Shown piece after piece: positions 1 through 10,867 of a DNA stretch of 64,000 nucleotides (position 1 is its first letter; the number at the start of each line of letters is the position of its first letter). The DNA comes from Polytrichum commune (Eukaryota; Streptophyta; Polytrichopsida; Polytrichales; Polytrichaceae). The DNA lies in the NCBI GenBank assembly GCA_950295325.1, contig OX485803.1:50113554-50177553 (forward strand), written 5' to 3'. Below the pieces are notes generated by a model that was given only the letters and a program-made list of their open reading frames with translations, was not told the DNA's origin and did not search any database. The translations under genes and the position numbers were made by a program.

Positions 1-113
1 AATCATAAGAAAGGTTTCGGCATTTTTGAAATTATTATTTTGAAGTGCCGAACCAATTTTCGGCAGTTTAAGTGATTATCCGGCACAGTTGTGCCGAACT
101 GGCTATGTACCCA
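1..113 (+). repeat. Partial copy of the 285-bp tandem repeat family
   Basis: This edge sequence matches the start of the array at about 28.94-29.04 kb. Both share the order cataagaaa, ttttgaaat, a tttgaagtgcc/ttcgaaatgcc motif, then tatccggcaca and a gccgaact/gccagacc motif followed by ggctat. The match stops near position 113, and the sequence runs off the left edge of the window. Confidence 0.6.
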
Positions 114-559
114 TGGCTATGTTCCAAAGCTGCATTCACCCTACATGTTCTGGCTTTTTGTTGAACCCACACATTGTTCCCCTAAACCATGCCCAATGTT
201 GGAATATATTTAACGTGACAGAAGTTTTAGCCGAAGAAGCTTCCAATTCACCATCTACTAGACGTTGTCGTGCAAGAAATGGTTTAATATGTAAATATAG
301 TATGGAATGGTTTGAGAGTAGGATTTAAAGAAAATAAAAATAAAACAAAAAAATTAATAATAAAAGTATAAACAAAAGGGAAGGGGAGATCAAAGGAATG
401 AAGGGGAAGAAAAAGAGCCGTGGTTATAACCACGAAACTTGGAGTCTCTGCGTCTTCTCACATGTTCAGGGGGTAGGTGGCGCCAACTAGTAGTTACCTG
501 CCTAGTTTTCACCAGCAGTATCAAGCCACGTCGCCATTCGCCCGCTCATACAGGTTCAA

Positions 560-640
560 AGGGGTTCGAACCCGGACCAGTGCTATGGCGCTTGAAGCAT
601 TTTACCAGTTGGGCTTCTGCGGCTTGGCGTTTATCGGAAC
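560..640 (-). promoter_or_regulatory. tRNA-like pol III promoter (A and B boxes), possible SINE head
   Basis: Read on the minus strand, an A-box-like motif (AAGCCCAACTGG, about 616-605) is followed some 35 nt later by a perfect B-box (GGGTTCGAACCCC, 573-561). The spacing is that of a tRNA internal promoter, but no cloverleaf can be drawn, so this is not an intact tRNA gene. The minus strand continues into a T-rich stretch near 330-360. A tRNA-derived SINE head is the likeliest reading. No second copy was noticed in this window. Confidence 0.4.
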
Positions 641-939
641 ATGCCAAAGGGATTTATATCCCATCCATTTTTTATATATTATTTGTTTTATTTTTGTTTG
701 AATGAAATTTGATTGGAAGAAAGAAACACACCTTTTGGGAAAGCTTCAAGATAACGTTTTCTTGTTAGAAAGTATTTATGTCATAAGAAGAAGGATCATT
801 GTAGAGCTTCACCAATTTGATACAATTATTTTGATTTTTTTTTAACATGTTGAATTGGAGAGTTTTTTCTGAGAGTTAAGATGAAGAACTTCAACCAGAG
901 CTTGAATTAGATTTTTTCTATCTCAATTGCCGATTCAGA

Positions 940-1295
940 CTTTTTTGCCACCTAGTCCTGCACCACTGCACGAGCGTCCTCAAGAAGAAGCTGGGTCTTC
1001 TCGATCGTCAAAGCAGCCTCGTGTGGAGCAGCGGTGGTATGGAAACCTTCAACAATATGCTCATGCATTGGTGATTTTGTTGCAAGTTGGATGTGTAGAA
1101 CCTGGCACTCGATATGTGACGTTTGGAAGAATTTTTGAAGGCTTAAATGATAATCAATATTCTTGTTGTATTAGGCTTATCAAAGAAAATCGTGGTCATC
1201 AACGTTGGCTTGAAGGTCCAATTAATTCATTGTCTAAGGCTGATGGTGCGGACTACATTACAATTATTCTTCGACGCATCCTCAAGTTCTTGTAG
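940..1295 (+). CDS. Orphan coding exon, function unknown
   Basis: An open frame of about 115 codons ends in a stop at 1295. It has no in-frame ATG. It starts just after a pyrimidine-rich stretch ending in CAG (about 913-939), which reads like a 3' splice site, so it is best seen as a terminal exon. The N-terminal part is Pro/Ser/Arg/Glu rich and the rest is a mixed, globular-looking sequence (GTRYVTFGRIFEGLND, RGHQRWLEGPIN). I recognise no family. No upstream exon could be identified. The setting, among CACTA fragments, suggests a transposon-associated gene or gene relic. Confidence 0.25.
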
Positions 1296-2305
1296 TTGGA
1301 GTGAAATTTCTTTTGGAATTTTTTTCAATCTCATTTAGACATATAATTGATGTTATACGTTTAGTTTTTAATGTCTTCAAACTTCATCTTGTGTGTTTGA
1401 AGTTTGGTAAATGAAAGGTAGAAATAGTTTACCATTTTGTTAGACTTTTGATGCCTTATGACTAAGATAAGGGATAGATAAGGATGAGTAAGCTAATGGA
1501 AATTAGCCAATGACTTGTTGAAGCCCATGTCACATAGGTATGGGTTAGTGCTGACTTTGGGAGGAGGTTAAGGGGTCAAATCCCTCTATCTTGAAGGAGG
1601 GGGTTTTTTGGAATTTAAAAGTTTGTGAAAAGAGAGAACTCAGTGTATACTTGGAATTTTTCTATGAGATTTTAGGAGTTTATACGTCTTGTTGGTGTGG
1701 TTCCGAAATGATATAGCACGCTCTATTTGAATTTTGTATGTGATTTATATGAAAGTTAGAGTAGAACAATGTTTGTTGTAATGAAATTTAAAATACCATG
1801 ACTTTAAAAGCTTGTAGAAATTCATGTATAGTGTTATTGTTTATGAAATTTGAGCAAGTGAAGTTTTATTGTATCAGCTCTCTATGGAGCTTTATACTTC
1901 TTGATTTAGAGTGTTGAAGAAAGAGTTATGGCTTTCAAGACGAGAAGGTGTTAAGCTGCCAACTAGATTCAAGAATGAAAGTGTGTACCAACTTCAACAG
2001 AGCATTGAAAACGTTTTGTAAGGATTTTGAAGATGAATTTTGGAGAGAACATGTGTAATGTTGTTAGCTTTCCAAGAAGCTAACATTCGGCGTTGGAAAA
2101 ACTTATATGAAGCCAGAGCGTCCTGTGAAATGAAGGGAGGTGCAGCTAACACTGAATTTGGAAGTATGACCTTTGACGAGCTATAGACCTTAGACAGTAC
2201 CTTACTAACCTTTAATCTCTCTTTTATTTTGTTAAGCACTTTGATAGCTTTCTAAAATGCTAAAGCACTCTTTATTTGGAGTATTTATGCTAATTTGGTG
2301 GTTAT
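1296..2305. other. Intergenic, AT-rich
   Basis: I see no coding region, RNA gene or clear repeat here. Short frames on both strands are interrupted and have no recognisable motifs. Confidence 0.4.
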
Positions 2306-2818
2306 TTGAAGTTTGACTACAATTTTAGAGAGAGATCCGGCATTTTGAAGGTATGTGCAAAACTTATATGGGTTTGTATATATGATGTATTTAAGGATGA
2401 ATACTTCTTACATTATCCTAGTCTCCCATGTCTTAGGCCAAAACTAATTGCAGCCATAAATCCAGTATTTTCCCAAAGCAAAGACTTCTCTATCCGACAA
2501 CGTATGCACATTGAGCGGAACATATGCGAAAGCTTGTTGAAACTGCTCTTTGGATCCAAAGATACTACAGCATCACGTCGAGATATGGAAGATGAGAGAA
2601 TACAAGAACATTTGTGGGTTTGACGAGGGCCAATATCAGGTGGAAATTACTTCAAGCCTCCGGCGCCATATGTGCTCACCAAGGAAGAGCAGAGAATATT
2701 TATGCAATTGGATAATATATCACTACCGACGGGTTATTGCGGGCCAATGAAGAAGCCCATCATCAAGAATAGAATCAAGAACATGAAGTCACAACCTATT
2801 AGTGAGAACCCCTGGTGA
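2306..2818 (+). pseudogene. CACTA (En/Spm) Tnp2 transposase fragment, C-terminal region
   Basis: One reading frame, broken by a single TGA at 2621-2623, carries two blocks typical of plant CACTA transposases. The first (about 2500-2620) is MHIERNICESLLKLL followed by SRRDMEDERIQEHLW, the counterpart of the family's MHIEKNVC...SR.DL..MGIR.EL block. The second (2642-2818) contains KPPAPYVLTKEEQRIF and DNISLPTGY, the counterpart of the PPA.Y.L...E...F segment before the DUF4218 region, and ends at a TGA. The catalytic core further upstream was not found. The fragment points opposite to the N-terminal Tnp2 fragment at 4.7-6.5 kb, so the two are not one simple gene. Confidence 0.75.
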
Positions 2819-3358
2819 TTAGTAGGTGACGACTAATTTTGAGTAAACTTATTAGTGACTCCTTACACTAGTAGGCTGGGAGCCACTTAGTAGAGTAGCT
2901 AAATAGAAGTAGTAAACACTTAGGATAGAGGTAGATGGAAGGACCTAACCGAGGGGGATGAAATCCCTTCGGATGAACATAACTACCCATTTCTTTTAAA
3001 TGAACTCATGCAATGTGAATGAATGGATGGGTGCAATGCGGATGAATGGTTGAAGGAGGGTTGTAACTACCCAGGCACATCTAGGCGGTTAGAACATGGC
3101 CACATGTACTTAATGAGTAGATCTATTTAAAGCACGTGCCAGTCTAATTATAGATCTGACAGAGCCGAATTTAGACTGTAAGAATATACAGGGCTAAAAT
3201 TAGTAAATTCAGACATTTAAAGGCCTAACCGCCACATCTTAAAATCCTTTGGATTCAAAGCCTATATAAAGGGGCCACTTAGGGCACTTAAGACACCTCA
3301 TTCAACGCAAGCAACTCGAGGTGGCGGACTAGAAGACCGGTGGCCTACGAACTGTAAA
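2819..3358. other. Non-coding stretch with an isolated TATA-like box
   Basis: No coding region is visible. A TATATAAA box at 3263-3270 is followed by GGGGCCACTTAGGGC, as in an LTR or gene core promoter. No matching LTR partner was found, so this is only a candidate promoter for whatever transcribes the repeats that follow. Confidence 0.3.
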
Positions 3359-3541
3359 GGATTGAAATATTATCCTCGGAGGCTTTCGGAACTTAAAGGA
3401 TTGAAATATTATCCTCGGAGGCTTTCGGAACTTAAAGGATTGAAATATTATCCTCGGAGGCTTTCGGAAACTTAAAGGATTGAAATATTATCCTCGGAGG
3501 CTTTCGGAACTAAAAGGATTGAAATACTATCCTCGGAGGCT
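3359..3541 (+). repeat. Tandem array, 39-bp unit x 5
   Basis: Five near-identical units start at 3359, 3398, 3437, 3477 and 3516. Each begins GGATTGAAATAT and contains TATCCTCGGAGGCTTTCGG. The period is 39 bp, with one 40-bp unit. The last unit is truncated and runs into the next array. Confidence 0.95.
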
Positions 3542-3552
3542 TGAAGAAGACT

Positions 3553-3648
3553 GGAGGCCCTTGAGTTTGGAGGCCCTTGATACTGGAGGCCCTTGAGTTT
3601 GGAGGCCCTTGATACTGGAGGCCCTTGAGGTTGGAGGCCGTAAGTTAG
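3553..3648 (+). repeat. Tandem array, 16-bp unit x 6
   Basis: GGAGGCCC recurs exactly every 16 bp at 3553, 3569, 3585, 3601, 3617 and 3633. Two alternating versions (..TTGAGTTT and ..TTGATACT) imply a 32-bp dimer as the duplicated unit. It follows directly on the 39-bp array and shares its CGGAGGC / GGAGGC motif. Confidence 0.9.
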
Positions 3649-4390
3649 AAAACCATTACGGGTCAACGATTCTTGGCGTCCGAGGTTTAAAAGTATTGAT
3701 AAATCCTTGTGCCCGGAGACCGAGAAGGATTCGGAAGTTTTTCAAAACTTAGAGAATTGGAGGACTTATAATTGGAAGAAAAGTGGAGGCGTAAGGCCGT
3801 GAAACAAAAGATTTGAACTTAGAATCTTTTGAGGAAAACTCGGAAACCGTGAGTGGCGTTAAATTAGAAATTCCACAAAAGAAAAGGGACTTTGGAGAAC
3901 TTACCTTTTGAAGAGCTTGGAGATAATGTTTTCAAAGCCATTGCATAAAAGGGAGATCTAACATGTGAGGGCTACCTTGGAATTTTGGTAATCATGGATC
4001 GAAAAGTATGAAGTGATTTACTCGGTGGAAGGCGTCGGATTTCACCATCATACCAAGAGAAGGACGAACGAGAGATGGCTACATCGAGCATTACTCAAAA
4101 TGTCATCTCTAAACACACCTCTTCAAATGTACTCCAAATGATAGCCTAGGAATTGCAAAGGAAAAAGGACTTGAGTAGATATAGAACAAAGATTCATCTA
4201 AATTATGTGAACTCTAGGAATTGAGTAGAAGAATGAAATCTTATGAATATACTTTAGTGAGGGAGTATGTTTGGACCTTCAAAGGAATTGTGAACTTATC
4301 ATAAACACACATTCTTAAATGGATTAAGAATCTTTTACGATCATTCAAACCATGAAAGATATTGTATGTATGAACGATGTTCTCCCTAAA
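3649..4390. other. Non-coding, nothing recognised
   Basis: No convincing coding region or RNA. Words such as acttagag and ggaggc seen in the preceding arrays recur here, so it may be decayed repeat. Confidence 0.35.
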
Positions 4391-4626
4391 AACACTTAAC
4401 CTTGGCACTAGGGATTCGGGGAACATAAACTTAAAGACTTGGACACTTTATCCTTAGAGATTTATAAAGGATTCTTAATTAGAAAAAAAGGATGATGTTA
4501 CTAAATCCATATAAGATGTAAAATCTAATAAAGGTTTAGGAACACCTAACCTTGACATTAGATTTCGGGGGACATAAACTTGAAAACTTAGGTCAATTTG
4601 TCCTTGAGGATTCAAAAGAGCTTTAA
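4391..4626 (+). repeat. Diverged tandem duplication, about 150-bp period
   Basis: The block at 4391-4477 (aacacttaaccttggcac, then attcggggaacataaactt) recurs at 4541-4626 (aacacctaaccttgacat, then tttcgggggacataaactt) in the same orientation with several substitutions. Confidence 0.7.
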
Positions 4627-4739
4627 GATTATGTATCGCAAAATTAAGATTATATGAGTGCAAACACCTTCACCAGAAATGGAAATCAAATGAAGGATCT
4701 AATTTTGCTGGGAGTAACTTCCATGTAAACCGGTCAGCA

Positions 4740-6494
4740 GCGGGTTACACCGTCTAAGTTTGCTGAGGGTTTGAAGGTGACCTCGACATTAAACTCTAAG
4801 TGTTGCGTTTCTCCGAATATGGGTTCATGCCATGTAGGGCAAGTCCTAGATGGATATCCCGTGGATCCCGACCGAACATATCGTTCCTTGCTTCGGGTTC
4901 CAATTTTGTGTGCACAAAATTCCACTGTGGAGAATAAGCTGTGTGTCTCATCTTTCCATCTTCTAACTTGTGGAAATGTTGCCATACGCTTAACTTCGAC
5001 AACTTTTTCAAACTAAACATTCTTTGCAACTGTGGAATGAGTGGGCAATGACGCAATATCAAGGTCAGTACCCTTGACCTACCACACATTCTATACCTAT
5101 CATGCTCACAAACTGGACATTTATCTTTGTCCTCTAAATCACCCTTAAATAAACAACAACCATTGGGACATGCATATATCATGTTATATGCCAAACCAAG
5201 TCTTCGCATGATTTTGCTCGCCTCATACTCTGTGTTGGGTAGGCAATTCCCCACAGGAAAAATGCTCATGCTCAAGAGCATAAGTAGCTCGTTCATGAAC
5301 GTGTTGGAAACACCGTGTGTCTTGCAACAATTCACTATAAGTAATGTCGCGCATAGCATCGACAACGTGCTACCTTCATACAAGGGCAGTGTGGTAGCAA
5401 TATCAATCTCGGGATTTGATCCCATGTGATCGTTTGGAATTTGTCCCAACAAATCTTCAAGGTCCTCGACGTCACTAGATATGTCATCGGATGCACCCCA
5501 ATCATCCTCAGTGGAAAAGTCACTGAAGTCGTCTTGCGGGTCCAGATTCTCTTCCGTGGCAAGTCCTCTTGAGTGTTGGCTCCTCCATTGCCATTGCCTC
5601 CTCCGTCTCGACATGCTTCCTCACTCTCAATGTCACTCAACTCAGACGGATTAGTTCCTAGGCTGGAAGTGGAATTGGAATTCATATCCATGTCACATGC
5701 ACAACCAGGCAGGTGCCTTGGTTGAGAAGCAACAATCTCTCCATCATTGTCCTCCATATTTATGTTGTCAACACCAATCAAATCTCAGCCTCCAAATGAA
5801 TGTTGGTCTACTGGTGACACGTCTGGAACGGCAGTTGAGGAGCACCCACCCATAGACGCACGCATGTGGATGTCGTCCGCATGCACAAAAGCATTCCTTA
5901 CCATCATTCCGATTCCAACCCCCTCGTCTAGTGCTATCTCAACAACTGGCTCATGAAAGCCAAGAAATGCTCTTGCGTGACTCCCAATGTGCTGGTCCCA
6001 CTTCTCATCCGAGGAGTCGCATTCGTCACCCTGAATCACAAAATACATAAATTAATGAACGTTTCTATTGAATAGTACTTAATAATAAAATTATTACATA
6101 AGCACTTCCTCAAACCACCTCCTTAGCCATAATGTAGGGAAAATATTACCTGTGTCCAACCTCTAAGGGCACCATGCCTACCTCGATGCCTTAAGTGGCG
6201 TGCAACTGTGGTACTCTTGTAGGGCCACCTCCGACCTCCATAGAGATTGCACAGGCACCTGTACCTAGACAATTCATTTTTGTGTGCACATTCTTCATCT
6301 CTAAGTTGCAACTTCAAGTCCCTTGCCACAATGCACTGTGGATGATTTAGTGGTAGTCGAGTTTTGGGTTCACCGTCCATGTTCATATATCTTCGTAAAG
6401 TCTGAGGTTCCGAACTCTCTCGTGGTTGAATCTTCCACCTCGGCGCGTCTCCTTCTATTATGGATCTGCACAATGGAGACGTTGTCTCCTTCAT
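4740..6494 (-). pseudogene. CACTA (En/Spm) Tnp2 transposase, N-terminal half, broken
   Basis: Exon 1 (6494-6150) starts at an ATG and codes for 115 residues. A Cys/His segment near its end (C80, C82, H100, H103) resembles the transposase-associated N-terminal domain. A GT..AG intron (6149-6031, phase 0) leads to exon 2 at 6030. Exon 2 is acidic and is broken by a TGA at 5787-5785, then by a frameshift between about 5614 and 5560. The next frame (5614-4796) holds unmistakable Tnp2 blocks: LPLYEGSTLSMLCATLL, a Cys cluster in ACPNGCC...DKCPVC, RHTAYSPQW, and DPRDIHLGLALHGMNPY. It stops at 4796, before the DDE catalytic region; a further shifted frame continues to about 4740. Inactive remnant of a cut-and-paste transposase. 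Confidence 0.8.
6031..6149 (-). other. Intron of the CACTA transposase relic
   Basis: On the minus strand ACACAG|GTAATATTT marks the donor and TTTGTGATTCAG|GGTGAC the acceptor. The reading frame is kept (phase 0) across the 119-nt junction, which supports a real intron despite later damage to the gene. Confidence 0.7.
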
Positions 6495-6504
6495 TAATTG
6501 TCGC

Positions 6505-7410
6505 GCATCTCTCTATGAGGAGTGCCCGAAACACCATGGGCACAAAGGGGACCCCGGAGTGACACCCGGGACTTGTGGCGCCATTGGTGAGAGGGCCCAA
6601 GTGATCCCAGTGTGGATGAGGGCCCCGGGCATTGGGAACGCCTCCCACCTACAGAGGCTACGAGGCACGAGGGAAAGGCCATCATCTATGCGTAGCTTAT
6701 GACGTGTAGATTCTAGAATGCTCAAGAACACCTCAATCGGAGGTGTGAGCTAGGAGTTATGACAATTTGAGTGGGTTGCTGTCCAGGGACAACGCCCTGA
6801 TACAGCAGTGGCCTGGGAGTGGCTTCAGCCTTCCGAGACTGGCAAGGTTTGAACAGGCATAACTTCCTCAATACTTGCCCAAATGGGGCAAGTGAGGAGT
6901 CCATTGGCATTTACATGAAGCGTACATGAAGATAGAGTGGTTGTTTGTTAGCATCAAAGATCACATAAGGAAGTTATGATGGTCTAAAGTTGTTGGGGGC
7001 TTTTAGGCCCAGCAGCTAAGGAAAAATGTGTATTTGGCCTCCACTCTTGGTAGAGAGACAAAAGGTTTCTTGACGGTGGTGTAGGGGCCCTACCAAAAGT
7101 CGTAAAGGCTTATATGGGTGAGGTGGTGTGGCCTCACCCACCCGAGGCCGAACGGCAAGGCCTTCATTGGCATTGGCCCAATGTGAGGCCATAGTTGCCT
7201 AGTATGGTTCGGGTTGTTATGGTGTTGCTCTGGCAACGCGATGATCAACATAAGATTTGACTTCCATGGATGAAAGTCCACATCTAAGAATTGGTTACCG
7301 ATTAAGGGGTGAATCCCAAAAGCAAAGTAGGAGGGTTAGTTCTCCTCCTATGAATTATAAGGTCCGGGGTAGGAGGAGCATGGCGGAATGCGAAGGGTTA
7401 GCGTTGTCGG
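6505..7410 (-). repeat. Dispersed repeat, copy 1 (inverted relative to 61300-62215)
   Basis: The minus strand here matches the plus strand at 61300-62215 with many substitutions and small indels. Landmarks shared by both are a small hairpin around GACTTTCAT/ATGAAAGTC, cgcgttgcc.gagcaacac, a cctcacccatataagcct-like block, and the GC-rich end with gcccatggtgtt and gggcactcctcat. Copy 1 abuts the ATG of the CACTA relic at 6494, so the repeat may be the upstream part of that element. Copy 2 has no transposase beside it, and similarity is lost where the first exon would begin. Confidence 0.7.
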
Positions 7411-8248
7411 GTAGAGAGGGGTCCGCTTTGGGAAAGCACTGGGCTTTTGGCTGCAACTGGATTTGCTTGCCGGACCGTTGAATCTTCTTGTCTTCAAAAG
7501 TCTCGGTCTTCAGTTTCTTCAAAACTTCAAACTCTTTCCCGTTGGCCTATCATGTTGCGGCTCTAAATGGGTTAAGGGTAAGGGTAGGGTGATAAGAAAA
7601 CACAGGCCTCGACGGGTAAAACGGGACGTCAGAACACGAGCTAACGTCCGACATATTGGCTCCTAAACTTTCAAACCCACAGTGACCAACAATCGCGCCT
7701 CACCAATGGGAACAACAGAATACAACCTTGTGGGTCATCAATCCCACTTCGTTGTCACAAACACGAAATGAGGCTTTTATGGTTTCCACAAAAACCCGCA
7801 ACAATTTTACGATGCAAAAAAAATCAAGTACAACTAGCCTCCAAATCCGGCTGGGAATCACAAAAAAAATGACAACGAACCACAAGCCACAATACACTTG
7901 AATCTTGGAAATTCTTCAAGTCTTCAAATCTTCATATGCACACCAAATTGATCGAATCATATCTTTACAAAAAAAAACTAACGATAAGTGCTACACTTCC
8001 TCAAAGGTTTATTGCAAACAAAAGATTTGTCCGTCTTCTATGGTCAGTCGAAGTCTCAACCCTTCTTTACAAGAGCCAACAGACCTCCCTCCACTCAAAC
8101 TAGCACACCTTTTATTTTTTTGCTAACTTCCATTCAAGCAAGTGATCACTCTCGAGAAAACAGCACCATGAAACGCAACTCTTGCATTTTTTTATTTCAA
8201 GATTCTCGTAAAATCCACTCATACAAAAAAACTCTCATTTCCCCAACC
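7411..8248. other. Intergenic, nothing recognised
   Basis: No coding or RNA feature can be supported. The segment ends at the target-site duplication of the Mutator-like element. Confidence 0.4.
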
Positions 8249-8257
8249 TCTTCTCTC

Positions 8258-8883
8258 GGATCTCCGTATTTTAGTGCTACGAGCGTTTGTAGGACGCATC
8301 CCGCGGGTAGCGTTCATGCTCGGGCAGCCCGTTCCTGTCCTCCCGTCCCGACCCGTCCTCCCGACCCGTCCTCCCGTCCTGACCCGTCTTACCTGCCCGA
8401 ATTGGCCTTCCTGCCCGTGTCCTCCGTCCTGCCCAACGCGTCCTCCATCCTGCCCGACGCGGCTTTCCGCCTGTCCAGCTGTCCACGCGTCTGTCCATCT
8501 GTCATATCCGTCTCCACCACTACCCCACACCGAACCCGAACTCCGTCATTCTTCCTTGCTCACGCCACTAGACAGCTCCGGAGCGAGTGAGGAAGTTGGG
8601 GAAAGGTTGTTGCATTGCTAGTTTAGGGTTTGGAAGAGTTGTAACTTTGATTGATGTTGTCTTAGTCGCCCGCCATGGAGGTGGACATTGTGGATCTGGG
8701 AGGGAAATGTGTCTCTTTCGAAGAAGGGTTTGATTTTGTAATAGAGGAGGCCACGGAAGATGTACAGGACGGACAAGGTTTAGTTTTAGATCTAGAAATT
8801 CTTCTGTCATTCTTCTGTCATTTTTCCTTGCTCACGCCATTTGACAGCTTCGGAGCGAGTGAGGAAGCTGGGGAAACGCTGTT
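8258..8883 (+). repeat. Left terminal inverted repeat of the Mutator-like element
   Basis: It pairs base for base, with few mismatches, with 10242-10867. Similarity ends abruptly after GGGAAACGCTGTT on the left and its complement on the right. It contains the GC-rich minisatellite and one copy of the captured exon. Confidence 0.9.
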
Positions 8884-9129
8884 GCATTGCTAGTTTAGGA
8901 TTTGGAAGAGTTGTAACTTTGATCGACGTTGTCCTAGTCGATCGCCATGGAGGTGGACATTGTGGATCTGGAAGGGAAATGTGTCTCTTTCGAAGAAGGA
9001 TTTGATTTTGTTATAGAGGAGGCCACGGAAGATCTACAGGACGGATATGGTTTAGTTTCAGATCTGGAAATTCCTGCAGGTACAATCGTCCACAAGGACA
9101 CCAATACGTGCTTGAAAGCTGGTGCATAA
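8541..9129 (+). pseudogene. Captured gene 5' end, tandemly duplicated inside the Mutator-like element
   Basis: Two units of roughly 270 bp lie in tandem. Each has a leader (ctcacgcca..., gagcgagtgaggaag..., gctagtttagg), then an ATG (8675 and 8947) opening a peptide that starts MEVDIVDL, followed by GKCVSFEEGFDFVIEEATED. The first unit runs into the leader of the second and stops at about 8893. The second reads on through IPAGTIVHKDTNTCLKAGA to a stop at 9129. A third, inverted copy lies in the right arm (ATG near 10450, minus strand). Conservation of the acidic peptide and the telo-box leader suggest the first exon of an expressed host gene. I do not recognise the family. Confidence 0.5.
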
Positions 9130-9978
9130 GAAATGTTTAGGGTGCGGGATGTAACTCTTGAAAATATGCGGGCGAGGTTGCAGATCCCACCCCCTGGGCC
9201 CTTTGACAGGACAGACATTTCTTGGGAGGAAAAAATCAACCAAGGACGGGGTAGGATCAACCCTAGATGCTAGGACAGTGAAAAAACAAAATAGTACAAA
9301 GACACCTCTTGTTCCACCTTTAGTTGTCCAGTTGTTTCTACAGCCTCTAACTCTGATACAAGCTGTCCTAAAAATCTCACATGGCAACCACTCCCAATAG
9401 GACAGACAAAGCAGAGGAGGGCAAGTAAATTGCAAGCCAGTCTAACCTCTAAACGAGGATGCCAATGCAATTTTGTGGCGAAGCAACTGTATATGGACAA
9501 CACTTTATGTGAAATTCAGTACCATAAAATTAACCATTTCAACAAGGTTGGACAAGCCTGTCATGGGAGTTTAGATTATGTTAGGACAACACTGAAAACA
9601 ATGGATGTTGCATAGATTGATATATGACATTGATAGGATACATTACAATGTTACTGAATTCAATGACGAAGGCATAAAGTCTTTCCAGGACACCAATGTT
9701 GTACATGTCCTGTCATATTTTACTAAATTGCTTGTTTTCCGAAAATTCCCAATTGCCGAAGTTTGACTTACATTCAAAATTCAACAAACAATGACACTTT
9801 ATTGAAAATGGGTAGGAGCCAATGTATCAATACTCATGTGTCCGAAGTGGACATGTAATGGTTCTCACCTATCATAAATGTGTCCTATTATGATTCAACA
9901 TTACATTGGTTCTACCTTGTCTTATTGTAACATCTCACACCATTATTCTAAAAAATAGCACTAAACTTCACAACATTA

Positions 9979-10284
9979 TCAACGATTGCATTGCACTCGC
10001 CTTCCACCACCAAAATTTGTGTCCTTTGACGCGTCCAACCACATGACACAAAGATCATCATCTTTGTCCATAGCCAACATATCCAAGCAGACATTCCAGA
10101 AATAAGCTCTCATCCAGGACGAGGCCTCAGCCTGCATGGCCTCAAATCCATTACATGTCCTCATAACTTCCAGATCGGAAACTAGCAGGTACAATCGCCT
10201 GTCCTCATAATCGTCCGTCCTGGCAGGAATTTCCAGATCTGAACAGCGTTTCCCCAGCTTCCTCACTTGCTCCGAAGCTGTCAA
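9979..10284 (-). pseudogene. Coding-like segment in the interior of the Mutator-like element
   Basis: The minus strand keeps a frame that repeats the SDLEIPA motif of the captured exon and continues through RTDDYEDRRLY, then GFEAMQAEASSWMRAYFW and DKDDDLCVMWLDASKD to a stop near 9979. The composition looks protein-coding and it may be a further exon of the same captured gene. The 5' end of the frame lies in the right inverted repeat. No family recognised. Confidence 0.3.
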
Positions 10285-10867
10285 GTGGCGTGAGCAAGGA
10301 AAAATGACAGAAGAATGACAGAAGAATTTCTAGATCTAAAACTAAACCTTGTCCGTCCTGTACATCTTCCGTGGCCTCCTCTATTACAAAATCAAACCCT
10401 TCTTCGAAAGAGACACATTTCCCTCCCAGATCCACAATGTCCACCTCCATGGCGGGCGACTAAGACAACATCAATCAAAGTTACAACTCTTCCAAACCCT
10501 AAACTAGCAATGCAACAACCTTTCCCCAACTTCCTCACTCGCTCCGGAGCTGTCTAGTGGCGTGAGCAAGGAAGAATGACGGAGTTCGGGTTCGGTGTGG
10601 GATAGTGGTGGAGACGGATATGACGGATGGACAGACGCGTGGACAGCTGGACAGGCGGAAAGCCGCGTCGGGCAGGATGGAGGACGCGTTGGGCAGGACG
10701 GAGGACACGGGCATGAAGGCCAATTCGGGCAGGTAAGACGGGTCAGGACGGGAGGACGGGTCGGGAGGACGGGTCGGGACGGGAGGACAGGAACGGGTTG
10801 CCCGAGCATGAACGCTGCCCGCGGGAGGCGTCCTACAAACGCTCGTAGCACTAAAATACGGAGATCC
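10242..10867 (-). repeat. Right terminal inverted repeat of the Mutator-like element
   Basis: This is the inverted partner of 8258-8883. Differences from the left arm are scattered single substitutions. Confidence 0.9.

Larger units (their letters stand above)
8258..10867. mobile_element. Mutator-like element (non-autonomous, Pack-MULE type)
   Basis: The 2610-bp element begins GGATCTCCG and ends CGGAGATCC. A perfect 9-bp duplication TCTTCTCTC lies on both sides (8249-8257 and 10868-10876). Long terminal inverted repeats plus a 9-bp duplication are the hallmark of Mutator-like elements. The arms are about 626 bp (8258-8883 and 10242-10867) and very similar, so insertion is fairly recent. The outer part of each arm is a CCCGTC/CCCGTCCT-rich minisatellite. 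The inner part looks like a captured gene start: a TTTAGGGTTT telo-box, then ATGGAGGTGGACATTG. No transposase frame is present, so it would need one supplied in trans. Confidence 0.93.

Noticed and set aside
561-640. A functional tRNA gene
   Set aside because: The A and B boxes are present, but the flanking sequence does not form acceptor, D and anticodon stems.
8219-8621. Several Pro/Arg/Gly-rich frames in the arms of the Mutator-like element
   Set aside because: They arise from the CCCGTC minisatellite in the terminal repeats and occur in three frames at once, so they are not genes.
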